From NCBI GenBank assembly GCA_003278685.1, contig QCDS01000008.1, positions 1 through 45,764 of the forward strand: a stretch of 45,764 nucleotides of DNA, written 5' to 3'. The notes beneath the pieces were generated by a model. The model was not told where the DNA came from, searched no databases, and saw only the letters and a program-made list of their open reading frames with translations. Each line of letters starts with the position of its first letter. Position 1 is the first letter of the stretch. Position numbers and translations under genes: made by a program. This stretch comes from Prochlorococcus sp. AG-355-K03. GTDB taxonomy: Bacteria; Cyanobacteriota; Cyanobacteriia; PCC-6307; Cyanobiaceae. This document shows, in pieces, positions 19,756 to 27,430 of this stretch.

Positions 19756-20886
19756 TTGAATTTGGATAATTTAGATTTGAACTTAAATAATCAAGTCGCG
19801 ATACTTATCTGTGGACATGGGAGTAGAAATAAACTAGCCATTACTGAATTTCAAGAATTAACTAATTTCATCCAAAAAAGATATCCAAACTTTTTAGTTG
19901 AATATGGTTTCTTGGAATTTGCTAAACCTTCGATTGTTGATGCTTTAGACAAGTTAAAGGATCTTTCTATAAAAAAAGTAATTGCAATACCAGCAATGCT
20001 TTTCGCTGCTGGCCATGTAAAAAATGATATACCTAGCCTGCTTATGAATTATTCAAGTAAAACAGGAATTGAAATAATTTATGGAAGAGAATTAGGTATT
20101 AATAATTTAATGATTAGTGCAGCTTGTGAAAGAGTAAAAGATGTATTTAAACAAAATAATAATCTCAAACCTGAAGAATCACTATTAGTTGTTGTGGGTA
20201 GAGGCTCTTCTGACCCAGATGCGAATTCCAATGTTTCAAAAATTACGAGAATGATCGTAGAGGGTATTGGTTTAGGGTGGGGGGAAACAGTTTTTTCTGG
20301 AGTAACTTTCCCCCTTGTTGAACCTGGCTTGAAAAATGTTGTGAGACTTGGTTATAAAAATATAATTGTTTTCCCTTATTTCCTTTTCTCAGGTGTTCTT
20401 GTTACAAGAATAAAAAGGCAAAGTGATTTAGTTGCGATTAATAATCCAAATATTTCATTTATACATGCAAAATATCTTTCGTCACAGTCTTATGTAGTCG
20501 ACACTTTTGTAGAAAGGATTGAAGAGATTCTTAATAAAAAAGGTAATAATTTTATGAATTGCTCAACTTGTAAATATAGATCAAATTTATTTGGCTTTGA
20601 AAAAGAAGTTGGAATGGTCCAAGAAAGTCATCATGACCATGTAGAGGGCTTGGATATCAGCTGTGATTTATGTGATCGGGAATGTAATGGTGCTTGTGAA
20701 ATACAAAATCAAATACCAACTCATAATCACGAAAAATCAGACATAGGAGGAGGTGATTACTTAGAACATGAACATCTAGATGCTCATCAACATGAACATA
20801 ATCACCATCATCATCACCACAGTATTTATCCAAATTCAAAACACCCTTTAGGACCTGTCACGCTTCGCTTGCCTAATAAAGATTAA
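19756..20886 (+). CDS. cbiX: CbiX-type sirohydrochlorin chelatase with His-rich tail
   Basis: Two CbiX-like halves are visible: VAILICGHGSRNK ... IAIPAMLFAAGHVKNDIP, and LLVVVGRGSSDPDANSN ... FPYFLFSGVLVTRI. The family inserts Co2+ or Fe2+ into sirohydrochlorin for cobalamin or siroheme. The C terminus adds an MNCSTCKYR cysteine motif, a CDLCDRECNGACE cluster and a strongly His-rich segment ending in six consecutive His, fitting metal storage or an Fe-S site. An upstream in-frame TTG at 19681 would overlap the divergent gene, so I prefer TTG at 19756 (19762 or 19777 also possible), giving about 376 residues. Confidence 0.85.
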   Translation: MNLDNLDLNLNNQVAILICGHGSRNKLAITEFQELTNFIQKRYPNFLVEYGFLEFAKPSIVDALDKLKDLSIKKVIAIPAMLFAAGHVKNDIPSLLMNYSSKTGIEIIYGRELGINNLMISAACERVKDVFKQNNNLKPEESLLVVVGRGSSDPDANSNVSKITRMIVEGIGLGWGETVFSGVTFPLVEPGLKNVVRLGYKNIIVFPYFLFSGVLVTRIKRQSDLVAINNPNISFIHAKYLSSQSYVVDTFVERIEEILNKKGNNFMNCSTCKYRSNLFGFEKEVGMVQESHHDHVEGLDISCDLCDRECNGACEIQNQIPTHNHEKSDIGGGDYLEHEHLDAHQHEHNHHHHHHSIYPNSKHPLGPVTLRLPNKD

Positions 20887-20980
20887 ATCTTAAGAAAATC
20901 CGTTGAAATTAATGAATCACCTGTCTCTTTCTCGAGTTAGTCTTAATAGACTCAGTATATATAAGTATTCTTAATATAAA

Positions 20981-21046
20981 ATCGTGGAAGTATTTTGAGC
21001 TAGATTTTCCACAATTTGCAGGTTGTTTTCCACGTCCAAATCCACA
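20981..21046. promoter_or_regulatory. DnaA-box cluster in a long intergenic region
   Basis: Within the gene-free stretch 20887-21266 there is an exact TTTTCCACA (the cyanobacterial DnaA-box consensus) at 21005-21013 and TTTTCCACG at 21026-21034, 21 bases apart. A weaker AAATCCACA lies at 21038-21046 and a weak inverse match (CGTGGAAG) near 20983. Two or more DnaA sites on one helical face could bind DnaA as a regulator or titration site. The rest of the gap has A+T-rich sequence, a short inverted repeat (AGTCT, TAAT, AGACT near 20939) and no gene that I can support. Confidence 0.4.
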
Positions 21047-21266
21047 CTGGATTAGGCATGGCAGTATTTTTCAAAAAAAACAGGACTTCAACATTATTGT
21101 TGACTTTTTTTTAGGATCTATTCAATTTCCTTATTTGAAAAAGAAGCTTTTTAAAAACCGACTTATAACATGAGTCTTATTTGATAATTTGAAAAGTTTA
21201 TCAGAAGAATTTTCTTGATATTTTTAGAAAAAAATAACATTATTGTTGAAGTAGAAAAATAAATTA

Positions 21267-21524
21267 ATGGATCAAATCAACCAAACAAATTTAACTGATA
21301 AGAAATTCGTAGAGTGCTCTTCAAATAAAGTCTCATTAGAAACAGAGCTTTCAGAAACTCTTTATAACACTATGAAAGATTTCGTATTAAGTAACCCGAC
21401 TTGGGATCAATATAAGCTTATAAATTCAGCATTAGCTACTTTTCTCATTCAAAACGGTTGTACAGATAATTCTGTCTCAGAAATTTATTTAAATCAATTA
21501 TTTTCACCCTCTAAGTCTTTTTAA
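21267..21524 (+). CDS. DUF2811-like small protein
   Basis: This 85-residue protein contains VSLETELSETLYNTMKDFV ... NPTWDQYKLINSALATFLIQNG, the pattern of the cyanobacterial DUF2811 family, whose function is unknown. The core resembles a small helical fold without membrane segments. It lies downstream of the DnaA-box cluster, which may be part of its promoter region. The last 14 bases overlap the convergent GMC oxidoreductase gene. Confidence 0.82.
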   Translation: MDQINQTNLTDKKFVECSSNKVSLETELSETLYNTMKDFVLSNPTWDQYKLINSALATFLIQNGCTDNSVSEIYLNQLFSPSKSF

Positions 21525-23151
21525 TATTTAAACAGGCTCTTCTACTCAAGGCCATCATTGTAAGTGTGGGGCTTTGCCAAGATGATGTGGGCCAGCATGC
21601 ACCATCAAGTACCATTACATTCTTACATGACCACAATCTGTTAAATTTATCAACTACGCTATTTTCTTCATTTAACCCCATTGGTGCTCCCCCAACCTCA
21701 TGAATATAATATCCGGGAGGAGGAGGACTATCTGAAAGTGCTATCAAATTTTTTGTAAATAAACTCCCTAATGGAATATTCATTAGTTCATCAATATTTT
21801 TTATTTTCCCATTTGCAGCTTTGACTGATTTTTGTATTGTTTTTTCCATATGTTTGGCCATATTTAACTCATTCTCGCTCCATTCGAATTCAATGTAGGG
21901 AATAGGTATTTCCCATTCATCTGTTTTTCTTGAGAGAGAAACTGAGTTTTGCTCTCTAGGAAGGACTTCACCATGGGCGATAAGAAAGCCAATGGATTTG
22001 TTTGCGTCTTTTTGTAAAAATTTAGGTATCCCTAATCTATCAATTGCCCCCCAGATTCCATAACCTCTATGGAAATTTATTTCGTCAATTTCTGGTAAAT
22101 TTGAGCCAAAAGGAATAAAGAAGCTGCCTGCTCCAGAAAGATCGGGAGGATTATTTAGTGATTTATCTGAGTTTTTTGCTTTTGGGACTGAAAAAAATCT
22201 ACAGATAGATATGTGATCCATTAGGTATTTACCTAATTTTCCAGAATTATCTTTAAACCCTGCGGAATTTGATTTGTATTCTGAGTTCAGTAGTATTCTC
22301 AGTGTTGAAATTGTTGATGCGCAAAGAAGAATCAAATCACAATCCAATACTTCTTTGTGTCCATTTTCTAGGTTTACAATTGTTATTTTTGAGGCAAGCT
22401 CTGTTATCTTGTTAATCTCAAAAGACTCCACTAGGTAATTAGAGATTATTTGTACATTTCCAGTATTTAAAGCTTTTTTTAAAGAGCTTCCTACGCTAGA
22501 GGACTTGGGCCAATTTTTTTCTTTTACAGATGAATTTCGGTCAAATCCTCTTGATTGGATAAATGGATAGTTTAATTTTGATTTAATTTTGCTGCCAAAA
22601 ACATTTTCGTTTTCTGTAAGAGGAATTTCACCAATATATTTACCGTTTGGAACCTCCTTGATATCATCTTTTCGTCCATAAATTCCGCAGAACTTTTCAA
22701 TAAAATCGTAGTGCGGGGAAATTTCTTCGTATGAAATAGGCCAGTTTGGCCCGAATCCGTCTTTTTTAGCCGGATGAAAGTCTTCTGAGGAAAGTCTTAA
22801 TGTTATTCCTCCCCAAGTTAATGATCTCCCCCCATATTGTTTGCCCTGTGTCCAAAGAAATGGCTTTTTTTTTGGGAAGTCATAAGGATGCCTCATTTCA
22901 TTTGAATATAAGTCAGGATTATTTTTCCAATAGCCAGGATGTTGGCACTGATTGGCATGTTTTTTTGTTATGACTCCTGATAATCTTTTTAATGTACTTT
23001 TTGGCTCATGATTACTAGCTTCATCCCTTTTAACTTGAGGCCCTGCTTCTATTACTAAAACTTTGATCCCTTGTTCTGCCAATGTAAGTGCTGCTATTCC
23101 TCCTGTAGCTCCAGAACCAACAACAATTGCGTCATAAGGACTTATATCCAA
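21511..23151 (-). CDS. GMC-family flavin oxidoreductase
   Basis: This 546-residue protein starts with the FAD motif AIVVGSGATGGIAALTLAEQ and an EAGPQVKRDE ribose-binding turn. The C-terminal GMC_oxred_C block includes GYYIHEVGGAPMG and a final VMVLDGACWPTSSWQSPTLTMMALSRRA, where His and Ser/Asn positions form the usual active site. GMC enzymes oxidise alcohols or sugars; those most like this are the sorbose/gluconate-dehydrogenase type in cyanobacteria. Substrate unknown. It is monocistronic with convergent DUF2811 and divergent pentapeptide gene. Confidence 0.87.
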   Translation of the reverse strand: MDISPYDAIVVGSGATGGIAALTLAEQGIKVLVIEAGPQVKRDEASNHEPKSTLKRLSGVITKKHANQCQHPGYWKNNPDLYSNEMRHPYDFPKKKPFLWTQGKQYGGRSLTWGGITLRLSSEDFHPAKKDGFGPNWPISYEEISPHYDFIEKFCGIYGRKDDIKEVPNGKYIGEIPLTENENVFGSKIKSKLNYPFIQSRGFDRNSSVKEKNWPKSSSVGSSLKKALNTGNVQIISNYLVESFEINKITELASKITIVNLENGHKEVLDCDLILLCASTISTLRILLNSEYKSNSAGFKDNSGKLGKYLMDHISICRFFSVPKAKNSDKSLNNPPDLSGAGSFFIPFGSNLPEIDEINFHRGYGIWGAIDRLGIPKFLQKDANKSIGFLIAHGEVLPREQNSVSLSRKTDEWEIPIPYIEFEWSENELNMAKHMEKTIQKSVKAANGKIKNIDELMNIPLGSLFTKNLIALSDSPPPPGYYIHEVGGAPMGLNEENSVVDKFNRLWSCKNVMVLDGACWPTSSWQSPTLTMMALSRRACLNIKKT

Positions 23152-23258
23152 AACCTATTTCGTGATTTGCTATTTAAATAAATATAGCATTCAGTAAATA
23201 ATTAATTTTTAGATTTCAGCTTAAGAAGTTAGAATTTATTGAAATACTACTCAAACAA

Positions 23259-23732
23259 ATGAGATTTATAATTTTAACTTTTTTATTAGTTGTTTTAACC
23301 CTCCCTACCAGAAGCTTCGCTGCGTTGGATTATGGTAAACAATCTTTGGTAGGGGCTGATTTTTCTGGATCTGATTTAAAAGGAGCAACTTTCTATTTGA
23401 CTGATTTACAAGACGCAAATTTGTCAGGTTGTGAGCTCCAAAATGCTACACTTTATGGAGCAAAATTGAAAGATACTAATTTAAGTAACTCCAACTTAAG
23501 AGAAGTAACTTTAGACTCGGCTGTTTTAGATGGAACAGATTTATCAAATACTAACTTGGAGGATTCTTTTGCTTATAGTACCCAGTTTGAAAATGTAAAA
23601 ATACAAGGCGCAGACTTCACAAATGTTTTTTTGCCAAAAGATATTATTAGGGAATTTTGCGAAAGTGCTACTGGAACTAATCCAATTACAAATAGAGAAA
23701 CCAGAGAAACTTTAGAGTGCGATTACATTTAA
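23259..23732 (+). CDS. Secreted pentapeptide-repeat protein
   Basis: A Sec signal peptide is clear (hydrophobic residues 3-16, cleavage after SFA at about 21). The mature part is a run of A(D/N)Lxx-type pentapeptides (GADFSGSDLKGATFYL, LQDANLSGCELQNATLYG, LKDTNLSNSNLREVTL, and on to about residue 120), which fold into a right-handed beta helix. A short C-terminal tail with two Cys ends the 157-residue protein. It would be lumenal or periplasmic; function unknown. Its 3' end is 2 bases from the convergent gene at 23735. Confidence 0.88.
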   Translation: MRFIILTFLLVVLTLPTRSFAALDYGKQSLVGADFSGSDLKGATFYLTDLQDANLSGCELQNATLYGAKLKDTNLSNSNLREVTLDSAVLDGTDLSNTNLEDSFAYSTQFENVKIQGADFTNVFLPKDIIREFCESATGTNPITNRETRETLECDYI

Positions 23733-23734
23733 AT

Positions 23735-24127
23735 TTATGTAAATACAAGTTCTTTTTTAATCTTTCTTTGTTTATAAAGTGATCTTCCAACAGGCCAACC
23801 TAAAGTAGATAAATGTTTCATTAAAGAACCTGAGTATTTGAAATAAAAATTGTATGAATATTTGATGCCAAGTTCATTTAGAGTGGTTATTAATAAACAT
23901 AGATCTTTCTTTTTGCCTTTTTTCATATCCAATAATATCAATGCTTCACTTGATAATTTTTTTTCTAGTACCTTATCATTTTCAGCAAAACCAACTTTAA
24001 GTGAATTAAATGCATCAGAATAAAAAGTATAAATTATTCCATCTTCGAATTTATTTACAGAATTATTTACATTAAATCTTGATGATATTAATGTTTTGTA
24101 TCCTTTAATGATTTTTCTGTTATTCAT
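23735..24127 (-). CDS. Hypothetical protein downstream of a ribbon-helix-helix-like gene
   Basis: I do not recognise this soluble, basic 130-residue protein. Features are a FKYSGSLMKHLSTLGWPVGRSLYKQRKIKKEL C-terminal basic segment (read in two parts: FKYSGSLMKHLSTLGW and PVGRSLYKQRKIKK) that could bind nucleic acid, and an N-terminal beta-rich part. It begins 2 bases after the stop of the upstream gene on the same strand, so the two form one operon. Confidence 0.62.
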   Translation of the reverse strand: MNNRKIIKGYKTLISSRFNVNNSVNKFEDGIIYTFYSDAFNSLKVGFAENDKVLEKKLSSEALILLDMKKGKKKDLCLLITTLNELGIKYSYNFYFKYSGSLMKHLSTLGWPVGRSLYKQRKIKKELVFT

Positions 24128-24129
24128 AA

Positions 24130-24627
24130 TTATTTGATTTCATCCTGAGCTAATTCGTATTTCTCCAATAGATTGTTTACTTCTGCTAGTGCAATCCTCT
24201 TTTGACAGGCCGAGTCATATCTATTTACTGCTATTGAAGGTATTGAACCTTTGCTTTTCATTTCCCTTATACCAGTTTCTAAACATTGAAAAGCAACACT
24301 TGATAGATCTCTTCCTTCTGCTGCGGCCCAAACTTTCAAAAGATAAGTAAGATTTGATGGTACTGAGATCTGTACTTTGTTTGAATTTGAAGTATTTAAT
24401 GCAATATCATCGAGACTAATTTCTTTAGAGGAAATAGTTTCTTTAACCTTTTTCTTCAAAAATTTTACTTGGCTTATAGCGTCCTCTTTATTCTTTATTT
24501 TTTGTTCTATTTCAAATAACGCTTCTTCAGAATTAATTAAAGCTTCTAATGCCCATTTAGCATCATCTTTCGCAACCGCAGTTCTATCAAGCCATTCATC
24601 TCTTATTTTTGACCAATTACTAGGCAT
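24130..24627 (-). CDS. Ribbon-helix-helix-like DNA-binding protein candidate
   Basis: This 165-residue protein has an N-terminal coiled-coil-like stretch (residues 15-65, rich in Glu, Lys, Ala). A short segment then reads KVQISVPSNLTYLLKVWAA followed by EGRDLSSVAFQCLETGIREM: a beta strand plus two helices of the Arc/MetJ (ribbon-helix-helix) kind. A helical tail ends it. The protein is likely a regulator. The bases just upstream of its start contain palindromes and a 9-base direct repeat, so autoregulation is plausible. Heads an operon with the gene at 23735. Family call is by pattern and moderate. Confidence 0.62.
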   Translation of the reverse strand: MPSNWSKIRDEWLDRTAVAKDDAKWALEALINSEEALFEIEQKIKNKEDAISQVKFLKKKVKETISSKEISLDDIALNTSNSNKVQISVPSNLTYLLKVWAAAEGRDLSSVAFQCLETGIREMKSKGSIPSIAVNRYDSACQKRIALAEVNNLLEKYELAQDEIK

Positions 24628-24657
24628 AAGCTTTATAAGATAATTCTATAATATATA

Positions 24658-24705
24658 AATCTATATAGATTGTCTACACATTCTAAATAGATCTAGTATA
24701 GATTG
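24658..24705. promoter_or_regulatory. Palindromic operator candidate upstream of the RHH-like gene
   Basis: A perfect 14-base palindrome, AATCTATATAGATT, occupies 24658-24671. TAGATCTA at 24688-24695 is a second palindrome. The 9-mer TATAGATTG occurs at 24664-24672 and again at 24697-24705, 33 bases (three helical turns) apart. TCTA tetramers recur every 9-13 bases. Such repeats suit cooperative binding of a ribbon-helix-helix protein; the gene encoding one starts 31 bases away. Confidence 0.5.
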
Positions 24706-24872
24706 TTTAAAATTTTTATTTTTATTTTTAATAATTCCTCGTCTAAGAAATAATCTTTTACAAAAATTGAAACTGCAGAGTCCATCGAATGTGAACATAG
24801 AGGTATGTTTTCGCTAATTGAAAACGATATATTTGATAATTCAATCTTTTTAGATTTTAGATATTTGTTTAT
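24693..24872 (-). other. Open frame without a good start codon, possible gene remnant
   Basis: A minus-strand frame of 59 sense codons runs from just after a TAA at about 24875 to TAG at 24693. Its text looks protein-like (SKKIELSNISFSISENIP, then SMDSAVSIFVKDYFLDEELL) but the only ATG is at 24785, leaving 30 residues. It might be a short gene with a non-standard start or a decayed one. It overlaps the operator-like repeats at its end. Weak evidence; the remainder of this 267-base gap shows nothing else. Confidence 0.2.
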
Positions 24873-24894
24873 TTAAATAAAAACTTCTAAGCTT

Positions 24895-25284
24895 TTAATC
24901 TCTTTCAATAAGTTCAATTTTATAACCATCAGGATCCTCAACAAAAGCCAAGACAGTAGTACTGTTTTTCATTGTTTTAGGTTTAGTTATTATTTTACAA
25001 CCATTTTTTTCTAATCCTTGGCAAATTAGATGAATATCTTTTACTCCAATAGCTATATGACCATATTTATCTCCAAGCTCATAGTCTTCAGACTTTTTGT
25101 CCCAGTTATAAGTTAATTCAATTACTGAGTTTTCTTTTTCTGAGCCATAACCAACAAATGCCAACGTGAATTTTCCATGAGGGTAATCCTTTTTTCGCAA
25201 TAAATTCATTCCTAATCTATTGACGTAGAAATCAATGGATTTATCTAAATCTCCAACCCTCAACATTGTATGTAGGATACGCAT
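24895..25284 (-). CDS. gloA: Lactoylglutathione lyase (glyoxalase I)
   Basis: This 129-residue protein opens MRILHTMLRVGDLDKSIDFY, the glyoxalase I signature. Metal ligands are visible at H5, E56 (NSVIELTYNW), H76 (YGHIAIGV) and E124 (GYKIELIERD). It converts the hemithioacetal of methylglyoxal and glutathione to S-lactoylglutathione in the cytosol, usually as a Ni2+ or Zn2+ dimer. Length is the usual one for bacterial GloA. Transcribed alone as far as can be seen. Confidence 0.95.
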   Translation of the reverse strand: MRILHTMLRVGDLDKSIDFYVNRLGMNLLRKKDYPHGKFTLAFVGYGSEKENSVIELTYNWDKKSEDYELGDKYGHIAIGVKDIHLICQGLEKNGCKIITKPKTMKNSTTVLAFVEDPDGYKIELIERD

Positions 25285-25417
25285 TTTGAATTATGAACCT
25301 TAATCAATTATCTAATATTTAATCACCATCTGCCAAAGTTGATTTTTTCGAAAGTAAGTCTTTTTATTAAGTTCAAAAAATTAGGTTAAAATATAAATAC
25401 GAAATTTCAATAATATA

Positions 25418-25852
25418 TTGAATCAGTTATTCCAAAGACTCTCATCAGTATTTTTGTATACTTTGCCATTAAAGGCATCAATACCTTTTGGATATTATTT
25501 CTTCTATAAATATTCATTTTTAAAAATACTATTATTACTAACTTTTCCGATAGCAATAATTGAAAAATCTTTGCCTTTTGGTAGTTTTTTATTATTTATA
25601 ATTTTGTTTGCTGGATTAGTAAGAAATCCAAATATTCCCTATTTCGTTAGATTTAACGCATTCCAAGCATTACTTATTGATATTGCTTTGATAATAATTT
25701 CATATCTCTTGAGAATATTTCCCATAGTTGAATTAGGCTCAATAATTTTTATATTTACACTATGTATTTTTATTTATTCGATTTCTCAATGTATTTATGG
25801 AGTCGAACCTGAAATTCCCTTAATTAGTAAATCTGTAAGAATGCAAATTTAA
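25418..25852 (+). CDS. Tic20-family membrane protein (Ycf60-like)
   Basis: This 144-residue protein has four hydrophobic segments and the Tic20/Ycf60 pattern FAGLVRNPNIPYFVRFNAFQALLIDIAL, read as LVRNPNIPYFVRFNAFQALL around residues 66-85. Tic20 is part of the plastid inner-envelope import channel; the cyanobacterial homologue's job is not known. The start is a TTG at 25418. It is flanked by an A+T-rich promoter region on the left, and its end lies 27 bases from the end of a convergent gene. Confidence 0.82.
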   Translation: MNQLFQRLSSVFLYTLPLKASIPFGYYFFYKYSFLKILLLLTFPIAIIEKSLPFGSFLLFIILFAGLVRNPNIPYFVRFNAFQALLIDIALIIISYLLRIFPIVELGSIIFIFTLCIFIYSISQCIYGVEPEIPLISKSVRMQI

Positions 25853-25879
25853 AAAGATTTATAGATTTACTGACTTTCT

Positions 25880-26209
25880 TCAGCACTCATTCAGAATAGA
25901 TTCCCATCTTTCTTGACTTGCCTTTATTGCTTGCATTGGTGGATTGGCTCCCTCTATTTCAAAGGCTTTAATTAATGATTTATTAGCTAATAGACCTAAT
26001 CTTGCTGCCTCTCTTTGCCTAGAGCATACTTTTTTTCTTGATCCCTCTTTTAGGCTATTTTCGATTTCTTTAAGAATCTGGCTAGCTTCATTCGATTTAG
26101 AATAAAAATCATTCATGTACACATCAAGTGCCGTATCAGCAAGGATTCTTACTGGAGAGATTATTGTGACTAAGCACACTATAAAACTCACAAATACAAA
26201 TATTTTCAT
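25880..26209 (-). CDS. Small secreted or periplasmic hypothetical protein
   Basis: A signal peptide is evident: a hydrophobic core at residues 3-20 with likely cleavage after ILA at about 24. The mature part is about 85 residues, helical, with two Cys (KVCSRQREAARLGLLANKSL and the C-terminal NEC), which could pair as a disulfide. I do not recognise a family. It starts 7 bases after the stop of the upstream membrane protein gene on the same strand, which suggests one operon. Confidence 0.72.
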   Translation of the reverse strand: MKIFVFVSFIVCLVTIISPVRILADTALDVYMNDFYSKSNEASQILKEIENSLKEGSRKKVCSRQREAARLGLLANKSLIKAFEIEGANPPMQAIKASQERWESILNEC

Positions 26210-26216
26210 AAGAATC

Positions 26217-26801
26217 TTAGGTAAATTTTTTGTCCGATCTCTTTAATACTAAATAAAAGGTTAGAACGCTAATTGTTCCAGATGGGCCTATTAAAACATG
26301 CCAAAATTGATCGCCACTAATTGAGAGCCTTGTTCCAAAGAAAGTCGTAAAAAAAATACCAAATATTGGGTAAAGGATAAAAAGCCAATCTTTAAAAACT
26401 CTTTGCCAATTAATAATTAGAACGATACTTATTATTACTTGAAAAAGTAGAGCAATAGTTTTATCAAATAAAAAATATGAGATTATTGAACATAAAGAAA
26501 TGCAAAAATTACTTTTTTGAATAAATTTATTTTTTATAACTGATATTGATAAACATGTTAGACCTAAAGATAGGAAAGAATAAAATAACCAGTTAAAGAA
26601 AGAGGAGTGATCTACATAAATCCAAGATGTTTGGGTATGATCAATCATTTCAGAAATCGATGCCAATCCTAAAAAAATAAAACCGAAAGGTATCAATTTG
26701 TTCTTGCTTATATGTTGGAATTTATTAATCGATCTAATACCTAATAATATTGGGATGATTGCCGCTTGAAAATGGGCAAATAATAAAATTGAAAAAAACA
26801 A
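26217..26801 (-). CDS. Polytopic membrane protein of unknown function
   Basis: This 194-residue protein has about six or seven membrane segments spread over its whole length. Short loops contain polar motifs such as SEMIDHTQTSWIYVDHSS and ISGDQFWHVLIGPSG, whose His and Asp residues could bind a metal or substrate. Both are near membrane boundaries, reminiscent of small membrane hydrolase or hemerythrin-like families, but I cannot name one. Co-directional with the secreted protein gene downstream. Confidence 0.68.
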   Translation of the reverse strand: MFFSILLFAHFQAAIIPILLGIRSINKFQHISKNKLIPFGFIFLGLASISEMIDHTQTSWIYVDHSSFFNWLFYSFLSLGLTCLSISVIKNKFIQKSNFCISLCSIISYFLFDKTIALLFQVIISIVLIINWQRVFKDWLFILYPIFGIFFTTFFGTRLSISGDQFWHVLIGPSGTISVLTFYLVLKRSDKKFT

Positions 26802-26855
26802 AATAAATTATCAAACTTAATTCATCCTAAATTAAATATAAAAACAAGTTTAGGG

Positions 26856-27056
26856 TTACCTGAGTAGAGAAAGGTACCATTGCCCCAATACTATAATCAA
26901 AATTGTAAGAACGAAAGGGAAAGCAGGGTATCGTGTTTGAAAATTAGCAGGTGGCCAAGGAGACCAAGATATTAATCTTCCTTGAGGTTCATTTGGAATA
27001 ACTTTTTTTTTCGATTTTTTGGATATTGAATTATCTGTTGCAAAACCTTTACTCAT
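26856..27056 (-). CDS. Small single-pass membrane protein
   Basis: This 66-residue protein has a basic N-terminal part (SKKSKKKVIPNEPQGRLISW), a Pro/Trp-rich link (SPWPPANFQTRYPAFP) and one C-terminal membrane segment (FVLTILIIVLGQWYLSLL). It is of the size and layout of photosystem-associated or thylakoid small proteins but matches none I know. It is the last core gene before the tRNA and the island. Confidence 0.72.
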   Translation of the reverse strand: MSKGFATDNSISKKSKKKVIPNEPQGRLISWSPWPPANFQTRYPAFPFVLTILIIVLGQWYLSLLR

Positions 27057-27129
27057 AGTCTAAATAAGGCTTATTTTAACAAGAACGTTTCAAAAGAGCG
27101 TTTATATTTTTCGGTTCTTTTTATTTGAA

Positions 27130-27216
27130 CGGAGGGGGTGGGATTCGAACCCACGGTGCCCTTGCAGACACGCTAGTTTTCAAGACTAGAGCCTTAAACC
27201 ACTCGACCACCCCTCC
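27130..27216 (-). tRNA. trnS-UGA: tRNA-Ser (UGA)
   Basis: The minus strand folds as a class II tRNA: acceptor stem GGAGGGG with CCCCTCC and discriminator G73 (normal for Ser), anticodon stem CTAGT/ACTAG enclosing loop CTTGAAA (anticodon TGA), a long variable arm, and T arm GGGTTCGAATCCC. CCA is not encoded. Its 3' end points left toward the core genome and its 5' end right toward the integrase. Confidence 0.96.
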
Positions 27217-27376
27217 AAGGGTGAGATTAAATTGTCCTCGTAAACTATTATACATCAACCCAGTTCCCCTAGTAGAACTCAGTTATTTCAAGCTTGTCTG
27301 GTATTAGTTAAATATTTTCGACATTCTCACTCCTTGTTACCAATTCGTGAATAGTCGTTGACTTTAAACTCAAAAG

Positions 27377-27397
27377 TGGGGAACATATGGGGAACAT
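27377..27397. repeat. Tandem TGGGGAACAT repeat before the integrase
   Basis: TGGGGAACAT occurs at 27377-27386 and 27388-27397, separated by one base, 34 bases before the integrase start and about 160 bases from the tRNA. An 11-base period is about one helical turn, so it could be a recombinase arm-binding or regulatory site (inference). Confidence 0.45.
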
Positions 27398-27430
27398 CTT
27401 CTCCGTTATTACTGAAGACAAAGCCTTCAA

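Noticed and set aside
20657..20839. Minus-strand frame opposite the His-rich tail of cbiX
   Set aside because: It is the complement of repetitive His codons, not an independent gene.
27125..27307. Plus-strand open frame with a GGGIRTHG-type N terminus
   Set aside because: It reads through the tRNA-Ser gene in antisense; this text is a well-known false translation of tRNA T-arm sequence.
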